From: Parvularcula sp. BBD 1991-13
GTDB lineage: Bacteria; Pseudomonadota; Alphaproteobacteria; Caulobacterales; Parvularculaceae
DNA length: 64,000 nucleotides
Reading direction: 5' to 3'
NCBI GenBank assembly: GCA_001657385.1
Contig: LYSZ01000013.1
Span: 1-64,000, forward strand
Part shown: positions 51,701 to 60,746 of the stretch, piece by piece
Layout of the letters: the number at the start of each line of letters is the position of its first letter
Position numbering within the stretch: position 1 is the first letter of the stretch
Notes under the pieces: model-generated
Told to the model about the DNA's origin: nothing
Seen by the model: only the letters and a program-made list of their open reading frames with translations
The model's database searches: none
Translations under genes and position numbers: made by a program

Positions 51701-52641
51701 TGATGGATCTGCCCTTGCTGTCGGAGGGCGACGATCCCGCCGCGCCGTGGTTCGCCGCCTACGCCGATCCCTGGCCGGGCGCGAGCGCGCTCTACCGGGC
51801 CGCGACCGGCGATCCGGACGCCGCGCCGGCGCTGGCGGCGGTCGCGCCGTTCCGCGCCGTCATCGGCGCCCTCGACACGCCGCTGTCCGCCGCCGCGTCC
51901 GGCCGCTGGGACCGGCGCGCCGTGGAGGTGCGTCTGGCTTACGGCGCCCTCTCCGCCCGCGGCGAAGCGGAGGTCCTCGCCGGCGCCAATGTCTGCGCCG
52001 TCGCCAGCAAGGCCGGCGGCTGGGAGATCGTCCAGTTCCGCGACGCGACGCTGTTGCCGGACGGACGCTGGCGGCTGTCGCGGCTGTTGCGCGGCCAGGC
52101 GGGCACCGAGGTTGAAGCGCGCGCCGGCGCGGGGCGCGGGGCGCGCTTCGTTCTCGTCAACGCCGCGCTGACGCAGGCGGCCGTGGCGGCGGACCTGCGC
52201 GGCATGGCGTTTACCTGGACGGCCGGGCCGGACCGCGACCTGCCCGGCGCGGAGACGTTCTCGCACAAGACCCTGACCCTGACCGCGCGGGGCCTCAGAC
52301 CGCTCTCGCCGGTGCATCTGCGCGCGCGCCGCGAGGGCGGCGATGTGCGGCTGTCATGGGCCCGCCGCGCCCGCGCCGGCGGCGACGCCTGGGAAGGGGA
52401 AGCGCCCCTGGGCGAAGCCTATGAGCGCTACCGCCTGCGCATCTATGACGGGACGGCGCCGGTGCGCGAGGTGGAGACGGGCGCGCCGTCCCATCGCTAC
52501 GCCGCCGCCGACATCGCCGCGGATTTCGGGGCCGCCTTCGACATCGCGGCGCCGGGCGCGCAGCTCACCTTCGGCGTGGCGCAGCTTTCCGACGCCGTGG
52601 GCGAGGGGATCGAGGCGCGGGCGACGCTGCGCATCGACTGA
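48760..52641 (+). CDS. GTA gp15 host-specificity/megatron-type baseplate protein
   Basis: The 1293-residue protein begins with a hydrophobic segment and reads VQAAQEGAPVLRVYGRARVS. A TIM-barrel-like domain lies at about 420-720 (DFIGVDNYMPLADWRDGVGH; PIVFTETGCPAVDKGANQPN). The late part holds phage-tail and fibronectin-like segments (LSPVHLRARREGGDVRLSWA). This is the RcGTA gene 15 type, forming the receptor-contacting tip. It is the last gene of the cluster. Confidence 0.93.
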   Translation: MAQLIITAASSLGGAVARSGIGSFLARTAATTAGAYAAGYAERLIFGPQKRAVEGPRLNSFSVQAAQEGAPVLRVYGRARVSGQLIWAANFKETASETAQAAGGKGARATSQTTYTEYLYSISLAVGLCEGEIDRVGRVWADGKPFDLSRHNVRIYRGTQTQRPDGLIEAIEGAGAVPGFRGLAYVVFEDLPLKDFGNRIPQFSFEVEKSLRRNDPAALENVLTAVSVIPGSGEFVYGTTPVMRQVAEGETVSENRHNASGLADFVASLDALTETAPNLKHVSLVVSWFATSLDAGACAVRPGVAAPVKTTSPYEWRAGGVGRAGAHLVSAVDGAPAYGGTPADRAVVEAIRELKARGLTVMFHPFILMDAPGYPWRGRIGVGAADGTAGAADAAARFFGAAAPGDFAAGTDEVTYHGPAEWSFRRMILHYAHLCALAGGVDAFLLGSELRGLTTARDGAGAYPAVAMLKALAADVRAAAGAATEISYAADWSEYFGHQPADEPGGLMFHLDDLWSDPNIDFIGVDNYMPLADWRDGVGHRDALGGARGPYDRDYLMGNIRGGEGFDWFYADAAARDAQDRTPITDGAHGEPWIWRYKDLWNWWANPHHHRPGGVRAPGPTAWVPASKPIVFTETGCPAVDKGANQPNVFLDPKSAESAAPHYSSGARDDAAQRSALEAQAAFWRDPANNPVSSVYGGPMVAAERQYVWAYDARPFPDFPARADVWSDGANWETGHWLNGRLGRAPLGLLVSALAAEGGVGDASADRLEGVLAGYVVDRPLSVREMIDGLAEVYQFDIVETGAGLRFQPRHGAPVMTLDAGALVERREGAFSLVLGEESERPAAFRLGFLDEAADFAPAVVEARDPGAAPVRQVGVDIAAAIPAAEAEARARSILADAWVMRETLSLSLPPSALALEPGDAMVLTDLGADRAYRVTDITDGAAREVDLVRVAPPVYNAPARAGGFAGLPAAPVYGPPLWALMDLPLLSEGDDPAAPWFAAYADPWPGASALYRAATGDPDAAPALAAVAPFRAVIGALDTPLSAAASGRWDRRAVEVRLAYGALSARGEAEVLAGANVCAVASKAGGWEIVQFRDATLLPDGRWRLSRLLRGQAGTEVEARAGAGRGARFVLVNAALTQAAVAADLRGMAFTWTAGPDRDLPGAETFSHKTLTLTARGLRPLSPVHLRARREGGDVRLSWARRARAGGDAWEGEAPLGEAYERYRLRIYDGTAPVREVETGAPSHRYAAADIAADFGAAFDIAAPGAQLTFGVAQLSDAVGEGIEARATLRID

Positions 52642-52874
52642 GCCGAGCTTGACGGCCCCCAGCTTTGACGTCGCCAGGGTGAGCGCCGCCGGCTGAGCGC
52701 GTCCCGACACTTCAATTCCACGGCAAATCGCTTACTTAATGACCGTGAAAGCAGGTTCTGGTCTTAACCGCTCCTGAACGGCTCCCGCCGCATAAAATAC
52801 GACGCCGGGACCCTGAAAGGACCGCGATGTTCTGGCCAGCGTTCATTGGTTTATGAGAAAAGTGGGCTAACCCA

Positions 52875-53807
52875 TTGGCTAGAAACCCTTATATTGTACT
52901 GGGCTTGAGTCCTTCGGCAAGCGACGCGGACATCCGCGCCGCTTTTCGCAAGCTCGCCAAGCAATATCATCCGGACCGCAATCCCGACGACAAGAAGGCC
53001 GAGGACAAGTTCAAGGAAGTCTCCGCCGCCTTCGACATCATCGGCGATTCGGAGCAGCGCAAAAGATATGACCGCGGCGAAATCGACGACGAGGGCCGGG
53101 AGCGGGCGCATCCGTTCAGCCAATGGACCCAGCGTGACCATGCGGCGGGCGCCGGCGCTCATGGCGGTCCGGGCGGGCCGGGCGCGGGTGCGTCCTTCGA
53201 CGACCTTGGCGATATCTTTTCCGACCTATTCGGCGGCGCCCGGCGCGGCGGCCGGCCCCAGCGCGGCCGCGATCTGCGCTACCGGCTGGAGGTGGATTTT
53301 CTCGACGCCGCCAACGGCGTGAAAAAGCGCGTCACCATGCCGGACGGGCGCACCCTCGACATCGCCATCCCGGCGGGCCTTGAAGACGGCCAGTCCCTGC
53401 GCCTGCGCGGTCAGGGCGAGCGCGGTCCCGGCGGCGCCGGCGACGTCTATGTGGACGTCAAGGTGCGCCCGCACGAGATCTTCCAGCGCAAGGGCGACGA
53501 CATTCACATCGAAGCGCCGATCACCCTGAAAGAGGCCGTGCTGGGCGGAAAAATCACCGTGCCGACCGTCGCCGGCGACGTGTCGGTCAGCGTTCCGAAG
53601 AACTCAAGTTCCGGCGCGATGCTGCGCCTGCGCGGGCGCGGACTGCCGAAGGCGAGATCCGTCGGCAAGGGCGCGTCGGCGGCGGGCGACCAGTATGTGC
53701 GCCTCAAGATCGTCCTGCCGGAGGGGGGCGACAAGGAGCTGGAGGCGTTCGTGCGCTCATGGTCCGGCGCGGACCGGGCGGCGCGCAAGGATTTCGCCGG
53801 CGTCTGA
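52875..53807 (+). CDS. CbpA/DnaJ-class co-chaperone
   Basis: The 310-residue protein starts with TTG at 52875 (MARNPYIVLGLSPSASDAD); no ATG is available in frame nearby. The J domain (about 4-66) has the HPD motif in KQYHPDRNPDD. A Gly-rich linker and two C-terminal beta domains follow, without the Cys-rich zinc region of true DnaJ, so it is a type II co-chaperone. It should stimulate DnaK ATPase. Confidence 0.9.
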   Translation: MARNPYIVLGLSPSASDADIRAAFRKLAKQYHPDRNPDDKKAEDKFKEVSAAFDIIGDSEQRKRYDRGEIDDEGRERAHPFSQWTQRDHAAGAGAHGGPGGPGAGASFDDLGDIFSDLFGGARRGGRPQRGRDLRYRLEVDFLDAANGVKKRVTMPDGRTLDIAIPAGLEDGQSLRLRGQGERGPGGAGDVYVDVKVRPHEIFQRKGDDIHIEAPITLKEAVLGGKITVPTVAGDVSVSVPKNSSSGAMLRLRGRGLPKARSVGKGASAAGDQYVRLKIVLPEGGDKELEAFVRSWSGADRAARKDFAGV

Positions 53808-53906
53808 CGGCGGCGACGGGGCCGGAAGCCGCGGTTTGACCGCAGCGCGGCGCGCTTTTACAACGGCGGCGCTGTAATCCGCAGCTTTACCGGGGAAAAC
53901 TGCGAC

Positions 53907-55328
53907 ATGGCGCTGTCGCCGCATAAAAAAGAACAGCTTTCGGCCTTTCTCGGCAGTCTTCCCAACGCGGCGGCGCTCAAGCTGTTCGCGGCGCTGGAGG
54001 CGGACCGCGCCGCCGGCGGGCGCGGCCTTCCGCACACCATGCTGCTGGACGATCTGCGCGGCCGTCTCCTGGAGCAGGGAGCGGCGCCGCCGCCGCGCCG
54101 GCCCGACGCCCGGCGGATGTTCTTCACGCCGTTCGAAGATTTTTTCGTCGGCGCGCGCAACGGCAGGAAACGCAGCGCCCGCATCGCCCGCTCCTCGCTG
54201 GAGCCGATCTGGCGGCTGATGATGACCGATCCGGCGCTGACCGAAGCGGCCTTCGCCGCCGCCGCGCTGGACGACGCCATCGCCGCGGGGACCGAGACCA
54301 TGGGCCTCGAGCGCACGCTCTTCATCGCCGCGGAGGCCGGGCTCGGCCGTTTATGCGCGCGCGCCCGCGAAGACGCCCATGTGCGCGAGACCGTCTGCGG
54401 CGAACTCGGCGGCGAGGCCGCCTATCACGACATGGACGAGATCCGCCGGCTCCTGGCCGGCGTGACCCGCCTGAAGGAACTGCACGCCGCGATCCCGTCC
54501 GCCGCCCCCGCCCTTGACGAGGAAGCGCTTTACAGGCTGCGCGGCATGTTTTTGTCCGCCTACGACGAATCCCCGGCGATCGCCGCCTACCTGCTGCTGG
54601 CGCTGAAGGGCCGGCTTGAAAAGCCCTGGCGCGCCCTGGAGGTCTATTACCATCTCGCGCGGGGCGGCGACGACAGGCTGATCGCGGCGCGGGAGACGGT
54701 GACGCTGTTGCCGGAAAGCCTGTTCGAAGATCTGGAAACCATGGCCCGCGGCCTTGAACGGGACGGCGCCGGCGCCCTCGACGTCGCCGCGGCCCGGGTG
54801 CGGGTCGGCTATTTCGCCGACTTCGCCGAAGGGCTGGCGCGGCAGGCGGCCCGCGCCGGCGACAATGTCTTCGTCAATCGCATTGAGGCCTGCCGCGACG
54901 TCGCCGGGGAGGCCCATGACCGCTTCGCCGAACAGGCGATGACGGCCCTGCGCCAGGCGATGCCGGTGCGCCACGCGGGCGGTTCGAGCAAGCTGATGTC
55001 GCTGCGCCCGGATATCGGCGTGCCGCTGACGCCGCACACGGCGGCGGCGGCGAAGGAGGCCGCGGGGCTGATCGCCGAGGGACCGGAAACCGCCGGGCGG
55101 CTCGGCGCCGATCCCGGTTTCGTCGCCGCCCTCGCGGAGGAGGCGACCGGGCAGGTGCGCGCCTTCGCCAAGGACCTGGTGACGGAAATCCGCGCCGCCG
55201 AGGGGGCCGAGCGCAACGCCGCCCGGCGCATGCTGGAACAGATCCTGGTCATCGCCGAGCCCTTTCTGCCTCGTGATGAGATCGGCCTCATTCGTGATCG
55301 CGCCGCCGCCGCCGCCGTCACGGTTTGA
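53907..55328 (+). CDS. Hypothetical helical protein
   Basis: The 473-residue protein is Ala/Leu/Arg-rich and almost all helical, with no signal peptide or membrane segment. The N-terminal part (PHKKEQLSAFLGSLPNAAAL; MFFTPFEDFFVGARNG) is more conserved in appearance than the rest. It could be a solenoid scaffold like the DUF2336 proteins of this window, but I see no shared motif. ATG 53907 is the only good start. Confidence 0.75.
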   Translation: MALSPHKKEQLSAFLGSLPNAAALKLFAALEADRAAGGRGLPHTMLLDDLRGRLLEQGAAPPPRRPDARRMFFTPFEDFFVGARNGRKRSARIARSSLEPIWRLMMTDPALTEAAFAAAALDDAIAAGTETMGLERTLFIAAEAGLGRLCARAREDAHVRETVCGELGGEAAYHDMDEIRRLLAGVTRLKELHAAIPSAAPALDEEALYRLRGMFLSAYDESPAIAAYLLLALKGRLEKPWRALEVYYHLARGGDDRLIAARETVTLLPESLFEDLETMARGLERDGAGALDVAAARVRVGYFADFAEGLARQAARAGDNVFVNRIEACRDVAGEAHDRFAEQAMTALRQAMPVRHAGGSSKLMSLRPDIGVPLTPHTAAAAKEAAGLIAEGPETAGRLGADPGFVAALAEEATGQVRAFAKDLVTEIRAAEGAERNAARRMLEQILVIAEPFLPRDEIGLIRDRAAAAAVTV

Positions 55329-55433
55329 CCCCATATGATCCGGCAATGGCGCGTTCGTCCGGTTGCAAGGCGGCGCAGGGACCGCCGGACAGCGAAGGCG
55401 AAAGACAACAAAGGCAAGGGAGCAGACGCGGGC

Positions 55434-56714
55434 ATGGACGGAGAAACGCACAAGACCGAATTCGCCGCGACGGGCGGCGAGAAACTCGCCGCCGCGCTGG
55501 AATTGCCGAGGCTTGGCGAAGGCGAGGCGCCGCGCGCCTATGCTTTGTTCGCACACTGCTTTTCCTGCTCCAAGGACATCAAGGCGGCGCGGGAAATCGC
55601 CCGCGCCCTGCGCGCCCAGGGCTTCGCGGTCCTGCGCTTCGACTTCACGGGCCTCGGCGCGTCGGAAGGCGACTTCGCCAACACCAATTTTTCCTCCAAT
55701 GTCGACGACCTGGTGCGCGCGGCGGATTTCATGCGCGACGAGTTCGAGGCGCCCGGGATCATCATCGGCCATTCCCTCGGCGGGGCGGCGGCGATCGTCG
55801 CGGCGGGGCGCATTCCGGAAATCAGGGGCGTCGCCGTGATCGGCGCGCCGGCCGAGGCCGATCATGTGGCGCTGCAAATCGGCGAGCAGCGCGCGGAGAT
55901 CGAGGAAAAGGGCGTCGCCACGGTGCGGCTCGCCGGCCGTCCGTTTACGATCAAGAAACAGTTTCTCGACGATCTCGCCTCGCAGAATGTGCTCGACTGC
56001 GCCGCGCGGCTGAAAAAACCGCTTCTCGTCATGCATGCGCCGCTGGACCAGACCGTCGGCGTGGAGAACGCCACGAAGATTTTCGTCGCGGCCAGGCATC
56101 CGAAAAGTTTTGTCAGTCTGGATACGGCCGATCACCTGTTGTCCGACGCCGCGGATGCGCGATACGCGGCGGGGGTGCTGGCCGCCTGGGCCGCGCGCTA
56201 TATCGAACCGGAGGCGGGTCGAACGGGCGCCCCGGCAGGGGAAAGGGCGCACACGCCCGCATCGGGCGCATCGCCGATCACGTCGCTTCCGGACGCGCCC
56301 CCCGGCGGCGCCGCGGCGAGGCTCGACGGCGCCGGCGTTATCGGGGCGAAGGCGCTGACCGCCGCGGTGTCGTTCGACGGCCGCCCCTTCGTGATCGACG
56401 CCAAGCCGGAAGAGGGCGGTGCCGGGCTCGGCCCCAATCCGACCCGCGTCGTCGAGGGCGCGCTCGCCGCCTGCGCGGTCATGACCATGCGCATGTACGC
56501 CGACCGCAAGGGCTGGGACGTCGCCGCCATGGAGGCGCGGGTGCGCCGGGCCGACAGTGAGGACGATCACGCGCCGCATGTGCTGGAAAAGGAAATTCGC
56601 CTGAAGGGCGATCTCACCGACGAGCAACGGGCGCGGCTCCTCGAAATCGCCGACAAGTGCCCGGTGCACCGCATGCTTACAGGCGGCGTGGCGGTCAATT
56701 CGCGAATCGGCTGA
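55434..56714 (+). CDS. Alpha/beta hydrolase fused to OsmC-like peroxiredoxin domain
   Basis: The 426-residue protein has a hydrolase domain (about 20-265): ALFAHCFSCSKDIKAAREIA, GLGASEGDFANTNFSSNVDD, the nucleophile elbow GHSLGGAA with Ser, an Asp in APLDQTVGV and the late His in TADHLLSDA. The C-terminal OsmC domain (about 290-426) has RVVEGALAACAVMTMRMYA and the second Cys in ADKCPVHRML, the two redox Cys of OsmC proteins. Such fusions are known in proteobacteria and are taken to act in hydroperoxide defence. Start may be the ATG at 55335. Confidence 0.9.
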   Translation: MDGETHKTEFAATGGEKLAAALELPRLGEGEAPRAYALFAHCFSCSKDIKAAREIARALRAQGFAVLRFDFTGLGASEGDFANTNFSSNVDDLVRAADFMRDEFEAPGIIIGHSLGGAAAIVAAGRIPEIRGVAVIGAPAEADHVALQIGEQRAEIEEKGVATVRLAGRPFTIKKQFLDDLASQNVLDCAARLKKPLLVMHAPLDQTVGVENATKIFVAARHPKSFVSLDTADHLLSDAADARYAAGVLAAWAARYIEPEAGRTGAPAGERAHTPASGASPITSLPDAPPGGAAARLDGAGVIGAKALTAAVSFDGRPFVIDAKPEEGGAGLGPNPTRVVEGALAACAVMTMRMYADRKGWDVAAMEARVRRADSEDDHAPHVLEKEIRLKGDLTDEQRARLLEIADKCPVHRMLTGGVAVNSRIG

Positions 56715-56820
56715 GCTTTAACAAATATTAATGCCGGTCAGACGATTTTAGTTGCGGCGCGGCGCACTTATGTACCTAGTCTCGGGCGTTCAGGGGCGCT
56801 GTCAGCATAAGGCAGGAAGT

Positions 56821-58317
56821 ATGAGAGCGAAGACGAAAACAAGCGACTTGAAAAAACGGACCATGATGCTTCTCACGGGCGCCGCCCTCGGCGGCGCGCT
56901 GGCGCTGGGCGCGGGCGCGCCCGCCGACGCGCAGGCCCCGCGGCTGATGGCGCCGCCGGTGGCGGCGGACGGCACCCTGTCCTTCGCCGACCTGGTGGAG
57001 CGGGTGAGCCCCTCGGTGGTCAGCGTGCTGGTGGAGCGCGAAGTGGAAAGCCCGCGCCTGCCGAGCCAGCTTGAGGAGTTCTTCCAGTTCCGGTTCGGCG
57101 ATCCCGGGCCGGACAACGGCTTCGACGACGCCCCGCGCCGCCGCATGGAGGCGCAAGGGTCCGGTTTCTTCATCAATAATGACGGGCACATCGTCACCAA
57201 CAATCACGTGGTCGACGGCGCCGACGTCGTGAAGGTGCGGCTCGCCGACGGCGAGGAGCTGGAGGCGGATATCGTCGGAACCGACCCGCTTACCGACCTC
57301 GCCGTTCTGAAGGTCGACCCGCCGAAGGGCCAGGCCTATGTGGAATTCGCCGACGACGTGAACCTGCGCGTGGGCGACTGGGTGCTGGCGGTGGGCAATC
57401 CCTTCGGCCTCGGCGGCACGGTGACCAGCGGCATTGTTTCGGCCATCGGCGGGCAGAACCGTGAAAATCAGTATCTTGATTTTGTCCAGATCGACGCCCC
57501 CATCAACCGCGGCAATTCCGGCGGCCCGACCTTCGATCTCAAGGGCCGCGTGGTCGGCGTCAACACGGCGATCTTCTCTCCCACCGGCGGTAGCGTCGGC
57601 ATCGGTTTCGCGATCCCGGCGCGGGTCGCCAAGGAGACCGTCGCGCAACTGATCGCCAACGGGGCCGTCACGCGGGGCTGGCTCGGCATTCAGCTTCAGG
57701 AAGTGACGACCGAGATCGCCGCCGCCTTGAGCCTGAAGGACGACAGCGGCGTTCTGGTCGCGGAGGTTCTGGACGGCACTCCGGCGCAAAAGGCCGGCCT
57801 TGAGAATGGCGACGTGATCCTGCGCCTCGGCGGCGACGCCGTGCGCAACCCGAACGATCTGTCCCGGCGCGTCGCCTCCCTGCCGCCGGGCGAGAAGGTG
57901 CGCCTTCGGGTTCTGCGCGACGGCAAGGAGCGCAACCTGACCGTGACCCTGGGCCGGCGCGACGAAGAAGTCGCGGCGAACGACGACATGCCGTCGGAGG
58001 ACAGCGACGACAGCCTGTCGTCCGAAGTCGGCGTGCGCGTGTCGTCGCTCGACGACAGCCTGCGCGAGCGTTATCGCGTGCCGGACGATGTCGACGGCGT
58101 CGTCGTCACCGCCGTCCGCCCGGGCAGTCCGGCGCAGTCCGCGGGGCTGAGCCCCGGCGTCGTCATCCTTGAGGTCGACGGCGATCCGATCGGTTCCGAA
58201 CGCGAGCTGCGCGACAAGATCGACAACGCCCGCGACAGCGACAAGGACGCGGTGCTCTTGCGGATGCAGATGGGCGCCAATCGCCAGTTCGGGGCCCTGT
58301 CCCTGGAAAAGGACTAA
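56821..58317 (+). CDS. HtrA/Do family periplasmic serine protease
   Basis: The 498-residue protein has a signal peptide (to about residue 38, GAPADAQ) and a trypsin-like domain with His129 (TNNHVVDGAD), Asp159 (DPLTDLAVL) and Ser233 (NRGNSGGPTFD). Two PDZ domains follow (about 285-375 and 405-490), the second after an Asp/Ser-rich linker. It is the DegP/MucD type, degrading or refolding misfolded envelope proteins. AGGAAG lies just before ATG 56821. Confidence 0.93.
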   Translation: MRAKTKTSDLKKRTMMLLTGAALGGALALGAGAPADAQAPRLMAPPVAADGTLSFADLVERVSPSVVSVLVEREVESPRLPSQLEEFFQFRFGDPGPDNGFDDAPRRRMEAQGSGFFINNDGHIVTNNHVVDGADVVKVRLADGEELEADIVGTDPLTDLAVLKVDPPKGQAYVEFADDVNLRVGDWVLAVGNPFGLGGTVTSGIVSAIGGQNRENQYLDFVQIDAPINRGNSGGPTFDLKGRVVGVNTAIFSPTGGSVGIGFAIPARVAKETVAQLIANGAVTRGWLGIQLQEVTTEIAAALSLKDDSGVLVAEVLDGTPAQKAGLENGDVILRLGGDAVRNPNDLSRRVASLPPGEKVRLRVLRDGKERNLTVTLGRRDEEVAANDDMPSEDSDDSLSSEVGVRVSSLDDSLRERYRVPDDVDGVVVTAVRPGSPAQSAGLSPGVVILEVDGDPIGSERELRDKIDNARDSDKDAVLLRMQMGANRQFGALSLEKD

Positions 58318-58614
58318 GCGCGCCGGGTCCGGTCCGGCCGGAGACGTTCTCGCCCGATCGCGGCCGGACCACGGCGGATGGCGAACGAGGCGCGCGGCGA
58401 TGCGCCGCCAGTTCTTGCGATTTGCCGGATTTGCCGGGAAGCGCGCGCCGCCGCGCTTCCCGCGTCGTCCTCTAAAGCCTTAATATGCTGTCATAATTCG
58501 AGCCCGCGTCTTAACGCCTGTTTGGCCTTTGATAGATAGTGTCGGCCAACGCGCTGCGCGTTGGATTTGGTTGCCCGTTAAGCTAAACAAGAAAGCGCGA
58601 GGTAAGGAAAGCTC

Positions 58615-59298
58615 ATGCGCATCCTGCTGATTGAAGACGACGCCGAGGCGGCGGCCTACGCCGCGAAGGGCCTGCGCGAGGCCGGCCACGTGGTCGATCA
58701 CGCGCTCGACGGCGAAAGCGGCGTCGGCATGGCCTCCGCGGGCGACTACGACGCCTATGTGATCGACCGCATGCTGCCGAAAATGGACGGGCTGACCCTT
58801 CTGTCGCGCCGGCGCGACGAGGGCGACGAAACGCCGGCCCTGTTTCTGTCCGCGCTCGGCGAGGTGGACGACCGTGTTTCGGGTCTGCAGGCCGGCGGCG
58901 ACGACTACCTCGTCAAGCCCTATGCGTTTCAGGAGCTTCTCGCGCGGGTCGAGGCGCTGGGGCGGCGCCGCGCCGCGCCGCCGTCCAGCGTGACCACCCG
59001 CTATCTCGTCGGCGACCTCGAACTGGACGTCATTACACGGACGGTCCGCCGCGCCTCGAAGAAGATCGATCTTCAGCCGCGCGAGTTCCGGCTTCTGGAA
59101 TACCTGATGCGCCATGCCGGCCAGGTCGTGACCCGGACCATGCTGCTTGAGAATGTCTGGGAATACCACTTCGATCCGCAAACGAACGTTATCGACGTTC
59201 ACATTTCCCGCCTGCGCTCCAAGATCGACAAGGATTTTGACAAGCCGCTTCTGAAAACCGTGCGCGGCGCCGGCTATACCCTTTCCGCCGACGACTGA
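58615..59298 (+). CDS. OmpR family response regulator
   Basis: The 227-residue protein has a receiver domain (1-118) with the acidic pair Glu7-Asp8-Asp9, the phosphoacceptor Asp51 (YVIDRMLPKMDG) and Lys in YLVKPYAF. The winged-helix DNA-binding domain follows (about 128-225, DLQPREFRLLEYLMRHAGQV and VDVHISRLRSKID-type core, here IDVHISRLRSKI). The kinase gene begins 8 bp downstream, forming a two-component pair next to the HtrA protease, which it may control. Confidence 0.93.
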   Translation: MRILLIEDDAEAAAYAAKGLREAGHVVDHALDGESGVGMASAGDYDAYVIDRMLPKMDGLTLLSRRRDEGDETPALFLSALGEVDDRVSGLQAGGDDYLVKPYAFQELLARVEALGRRRAAPPSSVTTRYLVGDLELDVITRTVRRASKKIDLQPREFRLLEYLMRHAGQVVTRTMLLENVWEYHFDPQTNVIDVHISRLRSKIDKDFDKPLLKTVRGAGYTLSADD

Positions 59299-59306
59299 CC
59301 ATTCCC

Positions 59307-60746
59307 ATGCTGCGCATTCTACGCACGACGTCTTTCCGCTTCACGCTGATTTACGTCCTGCTGTTTGCCTCGGCGGTCGCCGCGCTCGGCGCCTATCTTT
59401 ACAGCGCGACCTTCGGGGAGGCCGCAAGGCAGACCGATGCGGTGATCGACAGCGAGATCGCAGTGCTCGCCGATCTGTTCACCAATAGCGGCCCGGGCAT
59501 GCTGACCCGCGTGATCCGCCAGCGGACGGCCTGGTCGGACGACAGCATCTACATGCTGATCGGCGCGCCTTCCGGAGCGCTGCTGGCGGGCAACCTGACG
59601 GCTCTGCCGCCGGAGGCGCTGACCGCCGAGGGCGATTTTTTCAACTTCACCTTCGAGCGGCCGGTGGTCGACGCGGCGGGCCGCGAAACCGGCGTGCAGC
59701 AGCGCCAGGCGCGCGGCAAGATCATGCGCTTTCGCGCCTCGCCCGACGCGGAGCAATCCTATCTCGTCGTCGTCGCGCGCGACATCGCCAGCCGGGAATA
59801 TCTTCGCCGCCAGTCCCAAAACGTCACGACACGGATCGCCCTGGTGACGATCGCTTTCGGCGTCGTCATCGGGCTTGTGTTTTCCCGTTCGCTCCTGCGC
59901 CGCGTGGAGACGGTGAACAAAACCGCCAACGCCATCCGCGGCGGCGACCTTTCCAAGCGCATCCCCCAGACCGGCGCCGGCGACGAGCTCGATCATCTCA
60001 GCGAAAACCTCAACTCCATGCTCGACCAGATCGAGCGGCTGATGGCCGGCATGCGCGAGGTGAGCGACAATATCGCCCATGACCTGCGCTCGCCGTTGAC
60101 GCGCATTCACAACCGGCTTTCCGACGCGCTCGGGGGCGACAACGTCGCCAAGGACGAGGCCCTGCGCGCGACGATTGTCGACGCCGAGCGGCTTCTCGCC
60201 ACGTTCAATGCGCTGCTTTCCATCGCGCGTATCGAATCCGGCGAGGGCGCGGGCGTCCTGGAGCCGATCGATCTCGTCGCCATCGCGCAGGAAATGGTCG
60301 AGCTTTACGAACCGGCGGCGCAGGACGCGGGCTTCGCCCTGTCGCTGACGACGGCGCCGACCCCGCTCGTTCGGGGCTCGCGCGAGCTTGTCTCTCAGGC
60401 GCTGGCGAATTTTCTCGACAACGCGCTGAAATACGCCGAGGGCGGATCGCGCATCGAAGTCTGGGTCGGCCCGGTGAAATCAGGCGGCGCGATGATCACC
60501 GTCGCCGACGACGGACCGGGGGTCGACGCCGCCAACCGCGCCCGCATCCTGGAGCGGTTCGTGCGTCTGGAGGAAAGCCGCTCCACGCCCGGCAGCGGCC
60601 TCGGCCTCAGTCTCGTCGCCGCCATCGCCAGCGCGCATCGCGCCCATCTTCAGTTCGAGGACGGTCTTGAACGCGCCGGCGCGCAGGGGGCCGGACGCGG
60701 CCTCAAGGTGACGCTGCGCTTTCCGCGGCTCGCCCAGCGCGGGTGA
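59307..60746 (+). CDS. Membrane sensor histidine kinase, partner of the OmpR-type regulator
   Basis: The 479-residue protein has a first membrane helix at about 11-33 (FRFTLIYVLLFASAVAALGA), a periplasmic domain of about 135 residues, a second helix near 172-192 (IALVTIAFGVVIGLVFSRSL), a HAMP segment, and the H box SDNIAHDLRSPLTRIH with His258. The ATPase part shows LANFLDNALKYAEG, VADDGPGVDAA and GSGLGLSLVAAIA. The signal is unknown; location beside an envelope protease suggests envelope stress. Confidence 0.92.
   Translation: MLRILRTTSFRFTLIYVLLFASAVAALGAYLYSATFGEAARQTDAVIDSEIAVLADLFTNSGPGMLTRVIRQRTAWSDDSIYMLIGAPSGALLAGNLTALPPEALTAEGDFFNFTFERPVVDAAGRETGVQQRQARGKIMRFRASPDAEQSYLVVVARDIASREYLRRQSQNVTTRIALVTIAFGVVIGLVFSRSLLRRVETVNKTANAIRGGDLSKRIPQTGAGDELDHLSENLNSMLDQIERLMAGMREVSDNIAHDLRSPLTRIHNRLSDALGGDNVAKDEALRATIVDAERLLATFNALLSIARIESGEGAGVLEPIDLVAIAQEMVELYEPAAQDAGFALSLTTAPTPLVRGSRELVSQALANFLDNALKYAEGGSRIEVWVGPVKSGGAMITVADDGPGVDAANRARILERFVRLEESRSTPGSGLGLSLVAAIASAHRAHLQFEDGLERAGAQGAGRGLKVTLRFPRLAQRG

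Noticed and set aside
48670-52317. 1215-codon reverse-strand open frame opposite the GTA gp15 gene
   Set aside because: It is a shadow of the G/C-rich third positions of the real gene. The product is Arg/Gly/His-rich without any domain, and the forward frame has clear GTA gp15 content.
38772-52641. Cluster as an ordinary prophage
   Set aside because: There is no integrase, repressor, replication or lysis module, the order is exactly that of GTA clusters, and the composition matches the chromosome.
54351-56669. 772-codon reverse-strand frame across the helical protein and hydrolase-OsmC genes
   Set aside because: It spans two well-supported forward genes and has shadow-type composition.
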